From assembly GCA_937892395.1 (NCBI GenBank), contig CALAGJ010000037.1, forward strand, positions 1 to 25,486: a stretch of 25,486 nucleotides of DNA, given 5' to 3'. This document shows positions 1 through 7,516 of the stretch, piece by piece (the stretch's first letter is position 1; the number at the start of each line of letters is the position of its first letter). The stretch comes from an uncultured Parafilimonas sp. (GTDB lineage Bacteria > Bacteroidota > Bacteroidia > Chitinophagales > Chitinophagaceae). A program made the translations under genes and the position numbers. A model generated the notes under the pieces. It worked only from the letters and a program-made list of their open reading frames with translations. It did no database searches and was not told where the DNA came from.

Positions 1-14
1 TGCTCTTCCGATCT
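1..14. other. Illumina adapter remnant at contig edge
   Basis: The first 14 bases, TGCTCTTCCGATCT, equal the 3' end of the Illumina TruSeq read-2 adapter. The leading T fits the read-2 form; the read-1 form has C before GCTCTTCC. Genomic sequence therefore starts at about position 15. This is library or assembly carry-over, not biology. Confidence 0.9.
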
Positions 15-21
15 GAATAGG

Positions 22-53
22 TTTGTTGTCATGGCATTGAGGCTTTATGTTTG
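22..53 (+). promoter_or_regulatory. Bacteroidota-type promoter for the saccharopine dehydrogenase gene
   Basis: TTTG at 22-25 and TATGTTTG at 46-53 are separated by 20 bases. This matches the Bacteroidota primary-sigma consensus (TTTG, 19-21 bases, TAnnTTTG). Transcription would begin near position 60, leaving a leader of about 17 bases before the ATG at 77. That rules out the in-frame ATG at 47, which lies inside the -7 element. Confidence 0.65.
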
Positions 54-76
54 CGCCCTCTCAAATCATCATTACA

Positions 77-1438
77 ATGAATCAATACCAAATTGTATTA
101 TTCGGTGCAGGAAAGTCAGCGTCTGTACTAATTGATTTTTTAAAACAAAAAGCCACAGAAAAAAACTGGAAAATAGTAATAGCTGACGCAAATGAGCAAG
201 TAGCAAAAGAAAAAGTTGGTCATCATGATTTGGTAGAAGCAAGGGGCATTTCTTTGGAGCATGAATCGGAGAGAAAAGCATTAGTATCTGCTGCTGAAGT
301 TGTTATTTCACTCATGCCACCACACCTGCATCGCTTGCTTGCATTGGATTGTTTAGAACTGGGTAAACATTTACTAACAGCCTCTTATTTGGATTCGGAA
401 ATTCGTAACCTGAGTGAAGCGGTACAAGCAAAAGATATTTTGTTTCTCTACGAAATGGGTTTAGATCCGGGTATAGACCACATGAGTGCTATGCAATTGA
501 TTCATCATATACAATCAGCAGGTGGAGTGATACATGGATTTCATTCACATTGTGGCGGTCTTGTGGCTCCTGAAAGTGATAATAACCCATGGCATTATAA
601 AATTAGTTGGAATCCAAGGAATATCCTCCTTGCCGGAAAAGCTGGTGCCATTTTTAAATCTGATAATTCCATCATACAAACCGACTATGAAAAATTATTT
701 GATGCAAATCAATTGGTTGCCGTACCGGGTATGGGTGATTATGGTTGGTATGCAAATCGTGATTCGCTTAGCTATATCCCCACCTATCATTTGGAAACTG
801 TACAGGATTTTATGCGTACCACACTTCGTCATCCTAATTTTATAAAAGGATGGAAATGTATAACTGCATGGAAACTTACAGATGAGGAAAAACGCATACA
901 ATCAGATGGCTTAAGTTATGCTGAATTCTTTCAAACATATATCAATCAACATGGTACTGCTCGATGGAAAGCGATCGTTGAAAACCCAGAGCAGGCAATG
1001 CTTTCCGACGATGAAGACATAGTATGGAAGCAGTTATTGTTTTTAGGTATCCAAGATAATAAATTAATCAATAAAGGTGAAACTACAGCTGCAGATATAC
1101 TCCAATCCATCCTTGAAAATAAATTAGCCTTATCGCCTGAGGATAAGGATATGATTATCATGCTGCATGAAATCAAATACAGAAAAGATGATAAAGAACA
1201 TGAGATAAAAAGCAGCTTAGTAGTAAAAGGTAGTGATAGTATTCATACTGCAATGGCAAAAACAGTTGGCTTGCCTTTGGGTATAGCTGCCTCTTTGCTA
1301 TTGGAAGGTAAAATAAAAGAACGTGGTGTACATATACCTGCAGTAGAAGGCATTTACAATCCTGTGCTAAAAGAGTTAGAAAATCACGATATCAGTTTTC
1401 AAGAAATTGATATAGAATGGGAGGTTAGTGAGCATTAA
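77..1438 (+). CDS. Saccharopine dehydrogenase (glutamate-forming, LYS9-like)
   Basis: The 453-residue protein belongs to the saccharopine dehydrogenase family. These enzymes split saccharopine, with NAD(P)+, into glutamate and aminoadipate semialdehyde, the second step of lysine breakdown by the saccharopine route (family knowledge). The N-terminal Rossmann fold shows G10-A-G12-K-S near the start. The C-terminal catalytic domain carries the family signature GLDPGIDHM near residue 145 and a GGLVAPES...NPW stretch close to yeast Lys9. It is predicted cytosolic. The ATG at 77 is chosen over the in-frame ATG at 47 because a promoter -7 element covers 46-53 and the Rossmann strand begins right after 77. 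No lysine-ketoglutarate reductase gene lies beside it. The reverse, biosynthetic direction cannot be excluded, but Bacteroidota normally make lysine through diaminopimelate. Confidence 0.88.
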   Translation: MNQYQIVLFGAGKSASVLIDFLKQKATEKNWKIVIADANEQVAKEKVGHHDLVEARGISLEHESERKALVSAAEVVISLMPPHLHRLLALDCLELGKHLLTASYLDSEIRNLSEAVQAKDILFLYEMGLDPGIDHMSAMQLIHHIQSAGGVIHGFHSHCGGLVAPESDNNPWHYKISWNPRNILLAGKAGAIFKSDNSIIQTDYEKLFDANQLVAVPGMGDYGWYANRDSLSYIPTYHLETVQDFMRTTLRHPNFIKGWKCITAWKLTDEEKRIQSDGLSYAEFFQTYINQHGTARWKAIVENPEQAMLSDDEDIVWKQLLFLGIQDNKLINKGETTAADILQSILENKLALSPEDKDMIIMLHEIKYRKDDKEHEIKSSLVVKGSDSIHTAMAKTVGLPLGIAASLLLEGKIKERGVHIPAVEGIYNPVLKELENHDISFQEIDIEWEVSEH

Positions 1439-1604
1439 TTGTATTTGATTTTTTTTGTACATTATAATAAAAAATATACATTCTTACCGCATATTGTATT
1501 GACCCTATAATTTTCTCAACAGTAGTTAATATGATACTTTCATTACAATACAAATCATATTAATCAATGATTCTTTCCTTCTTTTGCCCCGCATTAAAAT
1601 TAAT

Positions 1605-2888
1605 ATGAACAGAAGCAATAGTGATCTGCTTTTTGAAAGAGCACAACAAAGCATTCCAGGAGGTGTAAACTCACCGGTACGTGCATTTAAAAGTGTGGGA
1701 GGGAATCCGGTTTTTTTTAAACATGCAAAAGGGGCTTATTTATATGATGAGGACGATAATAAATATATAGACTACATATCCTCTTGGGGGCCAATGATTT
1801 TGGGGCATGCACACGATGAGGTTGTGAAGGCCATTCAAGAAAAAGCTGTGTTGGGTACATCCTTTGGTGCGCCTACAAAATTGGAAATTGAAATGGCAGA
1901 GTTGATCTGTAGAATGGCTCCCAATGTAGATTTGGTCAGAATGGTAAGCAGTGGCACAGAGGCATGTATGAGTGCTTTGAGGCTGGCCCGTGGATATACA
2001 GGAAGGAATAAAGTAATAAAATTTGAAGGCTGTTATCATGGCCATGCTGATTCCTTTTTGGTAAAAGCTGGCAGTGGTGTGGCCACCCTAAATATTCAGC
2101 AAGTACCCGGTATTACTAGTGGTGTGGCCTCTGACACCCTCACATGTGCTTACAATGATTTGAGTGCAGTAAAGAATTTGGTGGATACGCACCCCAACGA
2201 AATTGCTGCCATCATTATAGAACCGGTAGCAGGCAATATGGGCTGCATTATTCCTGAAACCACATTTCTGAAAGGCTTAAGAACTATATGCGACCAGCAT
2301 GACATCGTTTTTATTTTTGATGAGGTTATGACCGGCTTTCGTTTGGCAAAAGGTGGTGCACAGGAAAGACTTGGTATAAATGCGGATTTAGTTACTTTTG
2401 GTAAAGTTATAGGTGGAGGATTACCGGTAGGTGCTTTTGGCGGCAAAAAAGAAATTATGCAGTGTATTGCCCCTTTGGGGAATGTGTACCAGGCTGGTAC
2501 TTTAAGTGGAAATCCCTTGGCAATGATTGCCGGGTTTACCACACTTAAAATAATCCAATCAACTAATTTAATTGAAGGATTGGATGCAAAAACTGCGTAC
2601 TTGCATCAACAATTACAAATAGCATTTGAGCAGGCAAATATTCCTGTGGTTATAAACAGATTGGGCTCCATGATGAGTGTTCATTTCTGCAATCATCCTG
2701 TGGTAGATTTTGCATCGGCAGCCAATGCTGATAACAATAGATTCAAATCTTATTTTCATTTTATGTTGGATAGGGGCATTTATTTGCCACCATCACCATT
2801 TGAGAGTTGGTTTCTCAATAATGCACTTAGCTATCAAGATATAGATGATACAGTTACTTGTACTAAAGATTTCCTGAAAACATTGTAG
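1605..2888 (+). CDS. hemL: Glutamate-1-semialdehyde 2,1-aminomutase
   Basis: This is a PLP-dependent class III aminotransferase-fold enzyme that converts glutamate-1-semialdehyde to 5-aminolevulinate in the C5 tetrapyrrole (heme) pathway, in the cytosol. The start SIPGGVNSPVRAF is the classic GSAM N-terminus. It is followed by SSGTEACMSALRLARG, the EGCYHGHAD segment, FDEVMTGFR, and the PLP lysine in VTFGKVIGGGLPVGAFGG at K267, close to K265 of E. coli. The length of 427 residues is typical. The frame also opens with a TTG at 1584, but the ATG at 1605 puts the family start in the right place. The gene stands alone: 166 bases follow the saccharopine dehydrogenase and no other hem gene is adjacent. 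No internal defects are visible. Confidence 0.96.
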   Translation: MNRSNSDLLFERAQQSIPGGVNSPVRAFKSVGGNPVFFKHAKGAYLYDEDDNKYIDYISSWGPMILGHAHDEVVKAIQEKAVLGTSFGAPTKLEIEMAELICRMAPNVDLVRMVSSGTEACMSALRLARGYTGRNKVIKFEGCYHGHADSFLVKAGSGVATLNIQQVPGITSGVASDTLTCAYNDLSAVKNLVDTHPNEIAAIIIEPVAGNMGCIIPETTFLKGLRTICDQHDIVFIFDEVMTGFRLAKGGAQERLGINADLVTFGKVIGGGLPVGAFGGKKEIMQCIAPLGNVYQAGTLSGNPLAMIAGFTTLKIIQSTNLIEGLDAKTAYLHQQLQIAFEQANIPVVINRLGSMMSVHFCNHPVVDFASAANADNNRFKSYFHFMLDRGIYLPPSPFESWFLNNALSYQDIDDTVTCTKDFLKTL

Positions 2889-2907
2889 AATATGGTTTTG
2901 CGCATAT

Positions 2908-2915
2908 TAAATTTG
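2908..2915 (+). promoter_or_regulatory. Candidate -7 promoter element upstream of the GIN-domain gene
   Basis: TAAATTTG matches the Bacteroidota -7 consensus TAnnTTTG. The upstream -33 match is poor (a TTG at 2883-2885, spacing 22), so this is only a candidate. It would give a leader of about 86 bases containing the hairpin at 2931-2945. Confidence 0.35.
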
Positions 2916-2930
2916 AGAGAAACAATTTTT

Positions 2931-2945
2931 TTGCGCTCTGCGCAA
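2931..2945 (+). repeat. Short perfect inverted repeat (leader hairpin)
   Basis: TTGCGC-TCT-GCGCAA is a perfect 6-bp stem with a 3-base loop, 62 bases upstream of the ATG of the GIN-domain gene. No T-run follows on either strand, so it is not a standard terminator. Another TTGCGC lies at 2898-2903. Function unknown. Confidence 0.5.
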
Positions 2946-3007
2946 TGAAGTATGTAACATTTTTAAAGTTGCGGCGTATAATAGGTTCTAAAAAAAATAT
3001 AAGAATA

Positions 3008-3724
3008 ATGAAGCATATATTTAGCCTTGTAATATTAATAGGCTTATTAACCCAAGCAAACGCTCAGGAATTAGTATATGATGCAAATGCAGAAGTAAGA
3101 ACAGTGGCTGCTTTTGACCATATAAAAGTAAATGGAGCGATAGCGATTTTTTTATCCCAAGGCAATGAGCAAGCTGTGGCTATAAGTTCAGAAGATGGTA
3201 AATACAATAATAAAATTGAAACAGAAGTAAGGAATGGAGAGCTAAGAATATTTGTAGAAAGTGGCAATTGGAATAATTGGAACTGGGGTAATAAATCTCT
3301 CAAAGCGTATGTTACGGTTACTGATTTGAATGGTTTGGATATCAATGGTGCCAGTAGTTGCAAAATAACCGGGCTTCTAAAAGTGGAAGATTTAGAAATA
3401 GAAATTTCCGGTGCCAGTGTAGTAAAAGGAGAGATTGCAGCTGAATCACTAAGTTTTAGTTTGAGTGGTGCATCGGTAGCAGAAGTAAAAGGAACCACTA
3501 CAGATTTAACTGTAGCTGCCAGTGGTGCCAGCGGTTTCAGGGGTTTTGAGCTCGGTAGCGAAACTGCAGATGTAACTGCCAGTGGTGCATCCGGCATTAG
3601 TGTAAATGCTTCGAAAGAGCTAAAAGCAAGTGCCAGCGGTGTAAGCAATATTGGATATAAAGGAGGTGCTGTCATTAGAGATTTAGACGTAGGTGGGGGC
3701 AGTTCTTTAAAGAAAAAAGATTAA
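3008..3724 (+). CDS. Secreted GIN-domain (DUF2807) beta-helix protein
   Basis: The 238-residue protein has an N-terminal signal peptide (MKHIFSLVILIGLLTQANAQ, cleavage likely after about residue 20) and one 'head GIN' domain (DUF2807, the family annotated as putative auto-transporter adhesin head). The body starts with FDHIKVNGAIAIFLSQG, typical of the family. It then holds a series of short repeats with the core SGAS or NGAS, roughly 20 residues apart, consistent with a right-handed beta-helix. A W/N-rich stretch (WNNWNWGN) sits near residue 90. The ATG at 3008 is chosen over 2945 because it directly begins the signal peptide. There is no lipobox Cys, so it is probably periplasmic or surface-located. 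No function is established for the family. It has no operon partner. Confidence 0.85.
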   Translation: MKHIFSLVILIGLLTQANAQELVYDANAEVRTVAAFDHIKVNGAIAIFLSQGNEQAVAISSEDGKYNNKIETEVRNGELRIFVESGNWNNWNWGNKSLKAYVTVTDLNGLDINGASSCKITGLLKVEDLEIEISGASVVKGEIAAESLSFSLSGASVAEVKGTTTDLTVAASGASGFRGFELGSETADVTASGASGISVNASKELKASASGVSNIGYKGGAVIRDLDVGGGSSLKKKD

Positions 3725-3738
3725 ATATAAAAGATTGG

Positions 3739-3770
3739 TTTGGCTCATAAGCAATACACCTCTATATTTG
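3739..3770 (+). promoter_or_regulatory. Bacteroidota-type promoter of the initiator tRNA
   Basis: TTTG at 3739-3742 and TATATTTG at 3763-3770 are separated by 20 bases, a full match to the consensus. The mature tRNA begins 4 bases later, so the primary transcript needs little or no 5' trimming. Confidence 0.7.
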
Positions 3771-3773
3771 CAC

Positions 3774-3845
<72 letters not shown>

Positions 3846-3850
3846 CAATA

Positions 3851-3884
3851 AAAAGCTCCGCTTTGAGCGGGGCTTTTCTTTTTT
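3851..3884 (+). terminator. Intrinsic terminator after tRNA-fMet
   Basis: AAAAGCTCCGCT (3851-3862), loop TTG, and AGCGGGGCTTTT (3866-3877) form a 12-bp stem with a single G-U pair. It is followed by CTTTTTT. Because the outer arms are A/T runs it can also work from the minus strand. It ends 12 bases before the era start codon. Confidence 0.85.
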
Positions 3885-3896
3885 AAAAATTTTGCG

Positions 3897-4766
3897 ATGA
3901 AAAGTGGATTCGTTAGCATTTTTGGTAAACCCAATGCAGGCAAAAGCACTTTGCTGAATACTCTCATACAAGAAAAATTAGCTATTGTAAGTCCTAAGGT
4001 GCAAACAACCAGACATCGCATCAAAGGTTTTTTAAACGAACCAGGTGTTTACCAAATCATTTTTTCAGATACGCCAGGCATTATTGAAAGTAAATACAAA
4101 TTGCATGAGCGTATGATGCAAGCGGTAAAGTCTGCATTAGAAGATAGTGATATAGCACTCCTACTAGTAGATGCCGGAGATAATCCTGAAAGCAGTGATC
4201 TTCTTTTTTCTGCACTCAAGCTCAAAGGCAAATCACTATTGGTTATCAATAAATCCGATGCCGTTGGTAAGGCAAAACTTGAATATACCCAAACCTTTTT
4301 TAAAGATAAACTTTATGTGCAGGACATCATCACCATATCTGCACTCAAGCAAAAAAATATTCAGGAATTATTATCGAAAATAGTGGCATTACTTCCCGAA
4401 GCAGCTCCCTTCTATAATGATGAAGATCTCAGTGATTTGCCTACAAGATTTTTTGTAAGCGAATTAATCAGAGAGCATGTATATGCTTTATTGGATGATG
4501 AGCTGCCTTATCACTCTACCATACTGATCAATGAATTTAAGCAACAAGAAAAGCTTATAAAAATTCAAGCCGATATTATTGTACAGCGGGAAAGCCAAAA
4601 GGCAATCATACTAGGCCAAGGTGGTAGTATGATCAAGCGATTGGGGATAGAAGCCAGACAATCCATAGAATCATTTTTACAACAAAAAATATATTTGCAA
4701 CTCTTTGTAAAAGTTCGTCCGGGATGGCGCAATAGTGAGTTTATGCTAAAGGAGTACGGATATTAA
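3897..4766 (+). CDS. era: GTPase Era
   Basis: Era is a GTPase that binds the 3' end of 16S rRNA during 30S subunit maturation. The 289 residues have the family's usual length. The G domain shows G1 GKPNAGKS (10-17), G3 DTPG (58-61) and G4 NKSD (118-121). The C-terminal KH RNA-binding domain is seen in the PTRFFVSELIREH region and the GQGGSMIKRLG loop near residue 240. The ATG at 3897 begins directly at the G-domain strand, so the start is secure. It lies only 12 bases after a strong terminator and has no clear promoter of its own, so expression may come from read-through of the tRNA transcript or from a promoter hidden in the T-rich stretch. der follows after 16 bases, and the two probably form one transcript. 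Confidence 0.97.
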   Translation: MKSGFVSIFGKPNAGKSTLLNTLIQEKLAIVSPKVQTTRHRIKGFLNEPGVYQIIFSDTPGIIESKYKLHERMMQAVKSALEDSDIALLLVDAGDNPESSDLLFSALKLKGKSLLVINKSDAVGKAKLEYTQTFFKDKLYVQDIITISALKQKNIQELLSKIVALLPEAAPFYNDEDLSDLPTRFFVSELIREHVYALLDDELPYHSTILINEFKQQEKLIKIQADIIVQRESQKAIILGQGGSMIKRLGIEARQSIESFLQQKIYLQLFVKVRPGWRNSEFMLKEYGY

Positions 4767-4782
4767 TTTAAAATCAGGTATC

Positions 4783-6099
4783 ATGACATTTACAGTAGCA
4801 ATAGTAGGAAGGCCAAATGTGGGGAAAAGCACTTTGTTTAATAGATTATTAGAGCAGCGTAAAGCTATTGTAGATGATATAAGTGGCGTTACCAGAGATC
4901 GTCAATATGGTATAGCCGAATGGACTGGAAAAACATTCAATATTATTGATACCGGTGGCTTTGTGCCTGATAGTGAAGATGTGTTTGAAAAGGCAATTCG
5001 CAAACAGGTAGCTATTGCCATTGAGGAAGCAAATGCAATATTTTTTGTAGTAGAAGTGGAGTCAGGTATTACCGAATTAGATAAAAGCACAGCAGCATTA
5101 CTTCGTAGAAGTACAAAACCTGTTTTTCTTGTAGTGAATAAAACGGATAATAGTCAGCGTTTGCTGGAGGCAAATGAATTTTATGCATTAGGATACGATA
5201 CCATTTACCCCATAAGCAGTATCAGTGGTAGTGGTACTGGAGAATTGCTGGATGCTTTAGCTGCTCATATTCCAAAGCAGGATGAAGAAGAAGAGGATAA
5301 AGAAAATCAGGTACCACGATTCGCAATTATTGGACAGCCAAATACAGGTAAGTCCTCACTTTTAAATGCATTGATAGGAGAGGAGCGTACAATCGTAAGT
5401 GATATAGCAGGTACTACCAGAGATACCATACATACACATTATAAATTATTTCAAAAAGAATTTGTTTTAATTGATACTGCTGGCATTCGCAAAAAGAGCA
5501 AAGAAAAAGATGACCTTGAATTTTATTCGATCATTAGGGCCATTCGTGCCATGGATGAAGCCGATGTTTGTATCCTCATGTTGGATGCAGTAAAAGGAAT
5601 AACAGCACAGGATGTAAGCATATTTTCTTTAGCATCCCGCAAGGGCAAGGGTATTGTACTCTTAGTAAATAAATGGGATTTGATAGAAGAAAAAGCCACC
5701 AATACTGCTAAAGATTATGAACAACATGTTCGCCAAAAAATTGCACCTTTTGTAGATGTCCCCATTCTATTTGTATCAGTCAAAGAAAAGCAAAGAATCT
5801 TTAAAGCTATAGAAACAGCTATTGAAGTATATGATAGCAGAAAGAGGAGAATAACCACCAACCTACTCAATGAAAAATTATTGAAAATTATTGAAAACAA
5901 TCCGGCACCCATGGTAAGAGGGCACACTGTAAGGATTAAGTTTATCATGCAATTACCTACAGTTGTTCCATCTTTTGCATTTTATTCTAACCATCCAAAT
6001 GATATAAAAACACCATATAAAAATTACTTAGAAAATCAACTGCGAAAGCAATTCAATTTTACTGGCGTGCCGGTAAGAATTTTCTTTAGGAAGAAATAA
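4783..6099 (+). CDS. der: Ribosome-biogenesis GTPase Der (EngA)
   Basis: Der is a double GTPase needed for 50S subunit assembly. Two tandem G domains are visible. The first has GRPNVGKS (9-16), DTGG and NKTD. The second has GQPNTGKS near residue 183, DTAGIRKKSK and NKWD. The C-terminal KH-like domain ends in FTGVPVRIFFRKK, as usual for the family. The 438 residues are a normal length. An acidic linker (DEEEEDKEN, about residues 167-175) joins the two G domains, as in other Der proteins. It sits 16 bases downstream of era, so the two ribosome-assembly GTPases are likely co-transcribed. No defects are seen. Confidence 0.97.
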   Translation: MTFTVAIVGRPNVGKSTLFNRLLEQRKAIVDDISGVTRDRQYGIAEWTGKTFNIIDTGGFVPDSEDVFEKAIRKQVAIAIEEANAIFFVVEVESGITELDKSTAALLRRSTKPVFLVVNKTDNSQRLLEANEFYALGYDTIYPISSISGSGTGELLDALAAHIPKQDEEEEDKENQVPRFAIIGQPNTGKSSLLNALIGEERTIVSDIAGTTRDTIHTHYKLFQKEFVLIDTAGIRKKSKEKDDLEFYSIIRAIRAMDEADVCILMLDAVKGITAQDVSIFSLASRKGKGIVLLVNKWDLIEEKATNTAKDYEQHVRQKIAPFVDVPILFVSVKEKQRIFKAIETAIEVYDSRKRRITTNLLNEKLLKIIENNPAPMVRGHTVRIKFIMQLPTVVPSFAFYSNHPNDIKTPYKNYLENQLRKQFNFTGVPVRIFFRKK

Positions 6100-6127
6100 A
6101 TGGAGATGACCTGTGTTCTATACTATA

Positions 6128-6168
6128 TCACAGATAGAAAAAAATACTGATGTTACTGTGGTTTTTTT
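6128..6168 (+). terminator. Weak candidate terminator after der
   Basis: TCACAG (6128-6133) can pair with CTGTGG (6156-6161), including one G-U pair, and is followed by seven T. The loop is long (22 bases), so this is a weak call. Confidence 0.3.
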
Positions 6169-6273
6169 ATTGGTGTAAATTGTAGATGACTGAAATCAAA
6201 TCATTATATTCTTTATTGAACATATATGAATATTGCTGCAGGATATTCTTTGATCCAGAAGACTGATATGCAT

Positions 6274-6302
6274 AAAAAGGGCTACCCTAAAAAGAGCAGC
6301 CC
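6274..6302 (-). terminator. Intrinsic terminator of the Sus operon
   Basis: Read on the minus strand, GGGCTGCTCT, loop TTTT, AGGGTAGCCC forms a 10-bp stem with two mismatches, followed by TTTTT. It lies about 50 bases past the stop codon of the last sus gene. Confidence 0.75.
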
Positions 6303-6354
6303 GTTTATTTATAAATCATGAAAAAATGTAATAAACTGTATTGCTTAGCATTAC

Positions 6355-7506
6355 TTATTCAGCTTCTTCAACCTTGTATGTATTGTCTAAAAAGCTAACT
6401 TCAATTTTGTATTTTCCGGAGTTGTCAGGTCCTGGTAAATCTGAACCATCCGCTTTGAAAGTACCACCTTCAGGACTGGCATTATCTCCACCGAATTTAG
6501 CACCCCAAGAACCATTTGTTGGCAAGAATAAATAGGCTTGTGAAGGCCCTACCATATCCAACTTAATTTCAAAATTTGATGAATTTAATTTGGTTAAACG
6601 CTGACTTGGATCGGGTACAGGATTGTTCCATCCACCAACAGTAGCGCCACCAACAATAAATAGTTCAGCAGGTACAGAGGCAGAAGGCGTTACAGTAAAT
6701 TTGCCTGATTGAAAATCGAATACCATTTTATACCAACCATCTGAAGAAGGGCCTACAAAGTTTTGATTAGGTCCTACTTCTCCTACCCTTTGTCCAAAAT
6801 CTCCACCTTCATTAATACCGGGTATGGAATTATCTGTAAGTGCATATTTGTTGTCAAAACTTCCTGTGTTTTGAGGTAAAAGCAAATATTCCTGTCCTCC
6901 GGTGAGATAGAATACGCCTGCCCATTTTGTTTCATCTACCTGAGCAAACTCCTGTGTGGGCACAGGCACCGGAGAAACCCAACCACCAACAGTTGCACTA
7001 CCCACTATAAACAATGAGCCGGATGCTGGCAAAGCAACACGTGGAGGTATTTTATAAGGAGTACCAGAAATAGCAATTGTATTTGAAAATTGCTGATCAT
7101 TATTATTTGCATAAGATGCAATAACACGCACTTCCATATCATAAGATACATCAAAAGAATAACCATAGCCCAGTAGGATGGTATTAAATTCTTTTGCTGT
7201 GAATGCAGTACTTAAAGCACCTATAACCTGCTTGGTATATGCAGTTGTAAAATTGCTACCAGCAGCATCAATTTGTACTATATATTTTGCTTTTGCAGAA
7301 TCACTGGAAAAATTTGGATAAGACCAATTGAGGTTTAAAACAACACTACTTGAGTCAGCAGCTACCGGAGCAATATTTGTAGCATCAGCAGATAAATTTG
7401 GCTGTGAACCAGTAGCATAAAAAGGAAGTTTATCAGCTTTTTCGCAGGATACAATCATACTTGCAATAGCAAGTAAGAGAGTAGAAATTTTTATTATCGA
7501 TTTCAT
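6355..7506 (-). CDS. SusE/SusF-family outer-membrane lipoprotein, longer paralogue
   Basis: The 383-residue surface lipoprotein has the signal MKSIIKISTLLLAIASMIVSC, with the lipid Cys at residue 21. After the signal comes a SusE-type N-terminal domain (about 25-150), then two similar C-terminal modules. One starts at SLFIVGSATVGGW and the other at ELFIVGGATVGGW; each ends in a strand such as GKFTV or NTYKV. In SusE/SusF such modules are starch-binding domains that hold glycan at the cell surface (family knowledge); binding here is inferred. The ATG at 7506 is preferred to an upstream in-frame ATG at 7563 because it directly starts the lipoprotein signal and lies 10 bases after the previous stop codon. 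It is the last gene of the susC-susD-susE-like operon and probably arose by duplication of its upstream neighbour plus one extra module. Confidence 0.85.
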   Translation of the reverse strand: MKSIIKISTLLLAIASMIVSCEKADKLPFYATGSQPNLSADATNIAPVAADSSSVVLNLNWSYPNFSSDSAKAKYIVQIDAAGSNFTTAYTKQVIGALSTAFTAKEFNTILLGYGYSFDVSYDMEVRVIASYANNNDQQFSNTIAISGTPYKIPPRVALPASGSLFIVGSATVGGWVSPVPVPTQEFAQVDETKWAGVFYLTGGQEYLLLPQNTGSFDNKYALTDNSIPGINEGGDFGQRVGEVGPNQNFVGPSSDGWYKMVFDFQSGKFTVTPSASVPAELFIVGGATVGGWNNPVPDPSQRLTKLNSSNFEIKLDMVGPSQAYLFLPTNGSWGAKFGGDNASPEGGTFKADGSDLPGPDNSGKYKIEVSFLDNTYKVEEAE

Positions 7507-7516
7507 TTTTCTTGTA

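Noticed and set aside
15..60. Possible C-terminal end of an upstream gene at the left edge
   Set aside because: Short open stretches exist but stops come quickly in each frame, and the region fits a promoter better.
47..76. Extra ten-residue N-terminus of the saccharopine dehydrogenase
   Set aside because: The ATG at 47 lies inside a consensus promoter -7 element, and the Rossmann fold starts right after the ATG at 77.
1440..1600. Promoter for hemL (TTCTTTTG at 1579-1586)
   Set aside because: The second base of the -7 element does not fit and there is no -33 element at the right distance.
2150..2542. 130-codon minus-strand frame inside hemL
   Set aside because: It lies entirely within a certain gene and its translation resembles nothing.
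3064..3675. 203-codon open frame on the minus strand opposite the GIN-domain gene
   Set aside because: It is a shadow of the repetitive SGAS codons on the plus strand: low-complexity Pro/Ser/Leu sequence without family resemblance.
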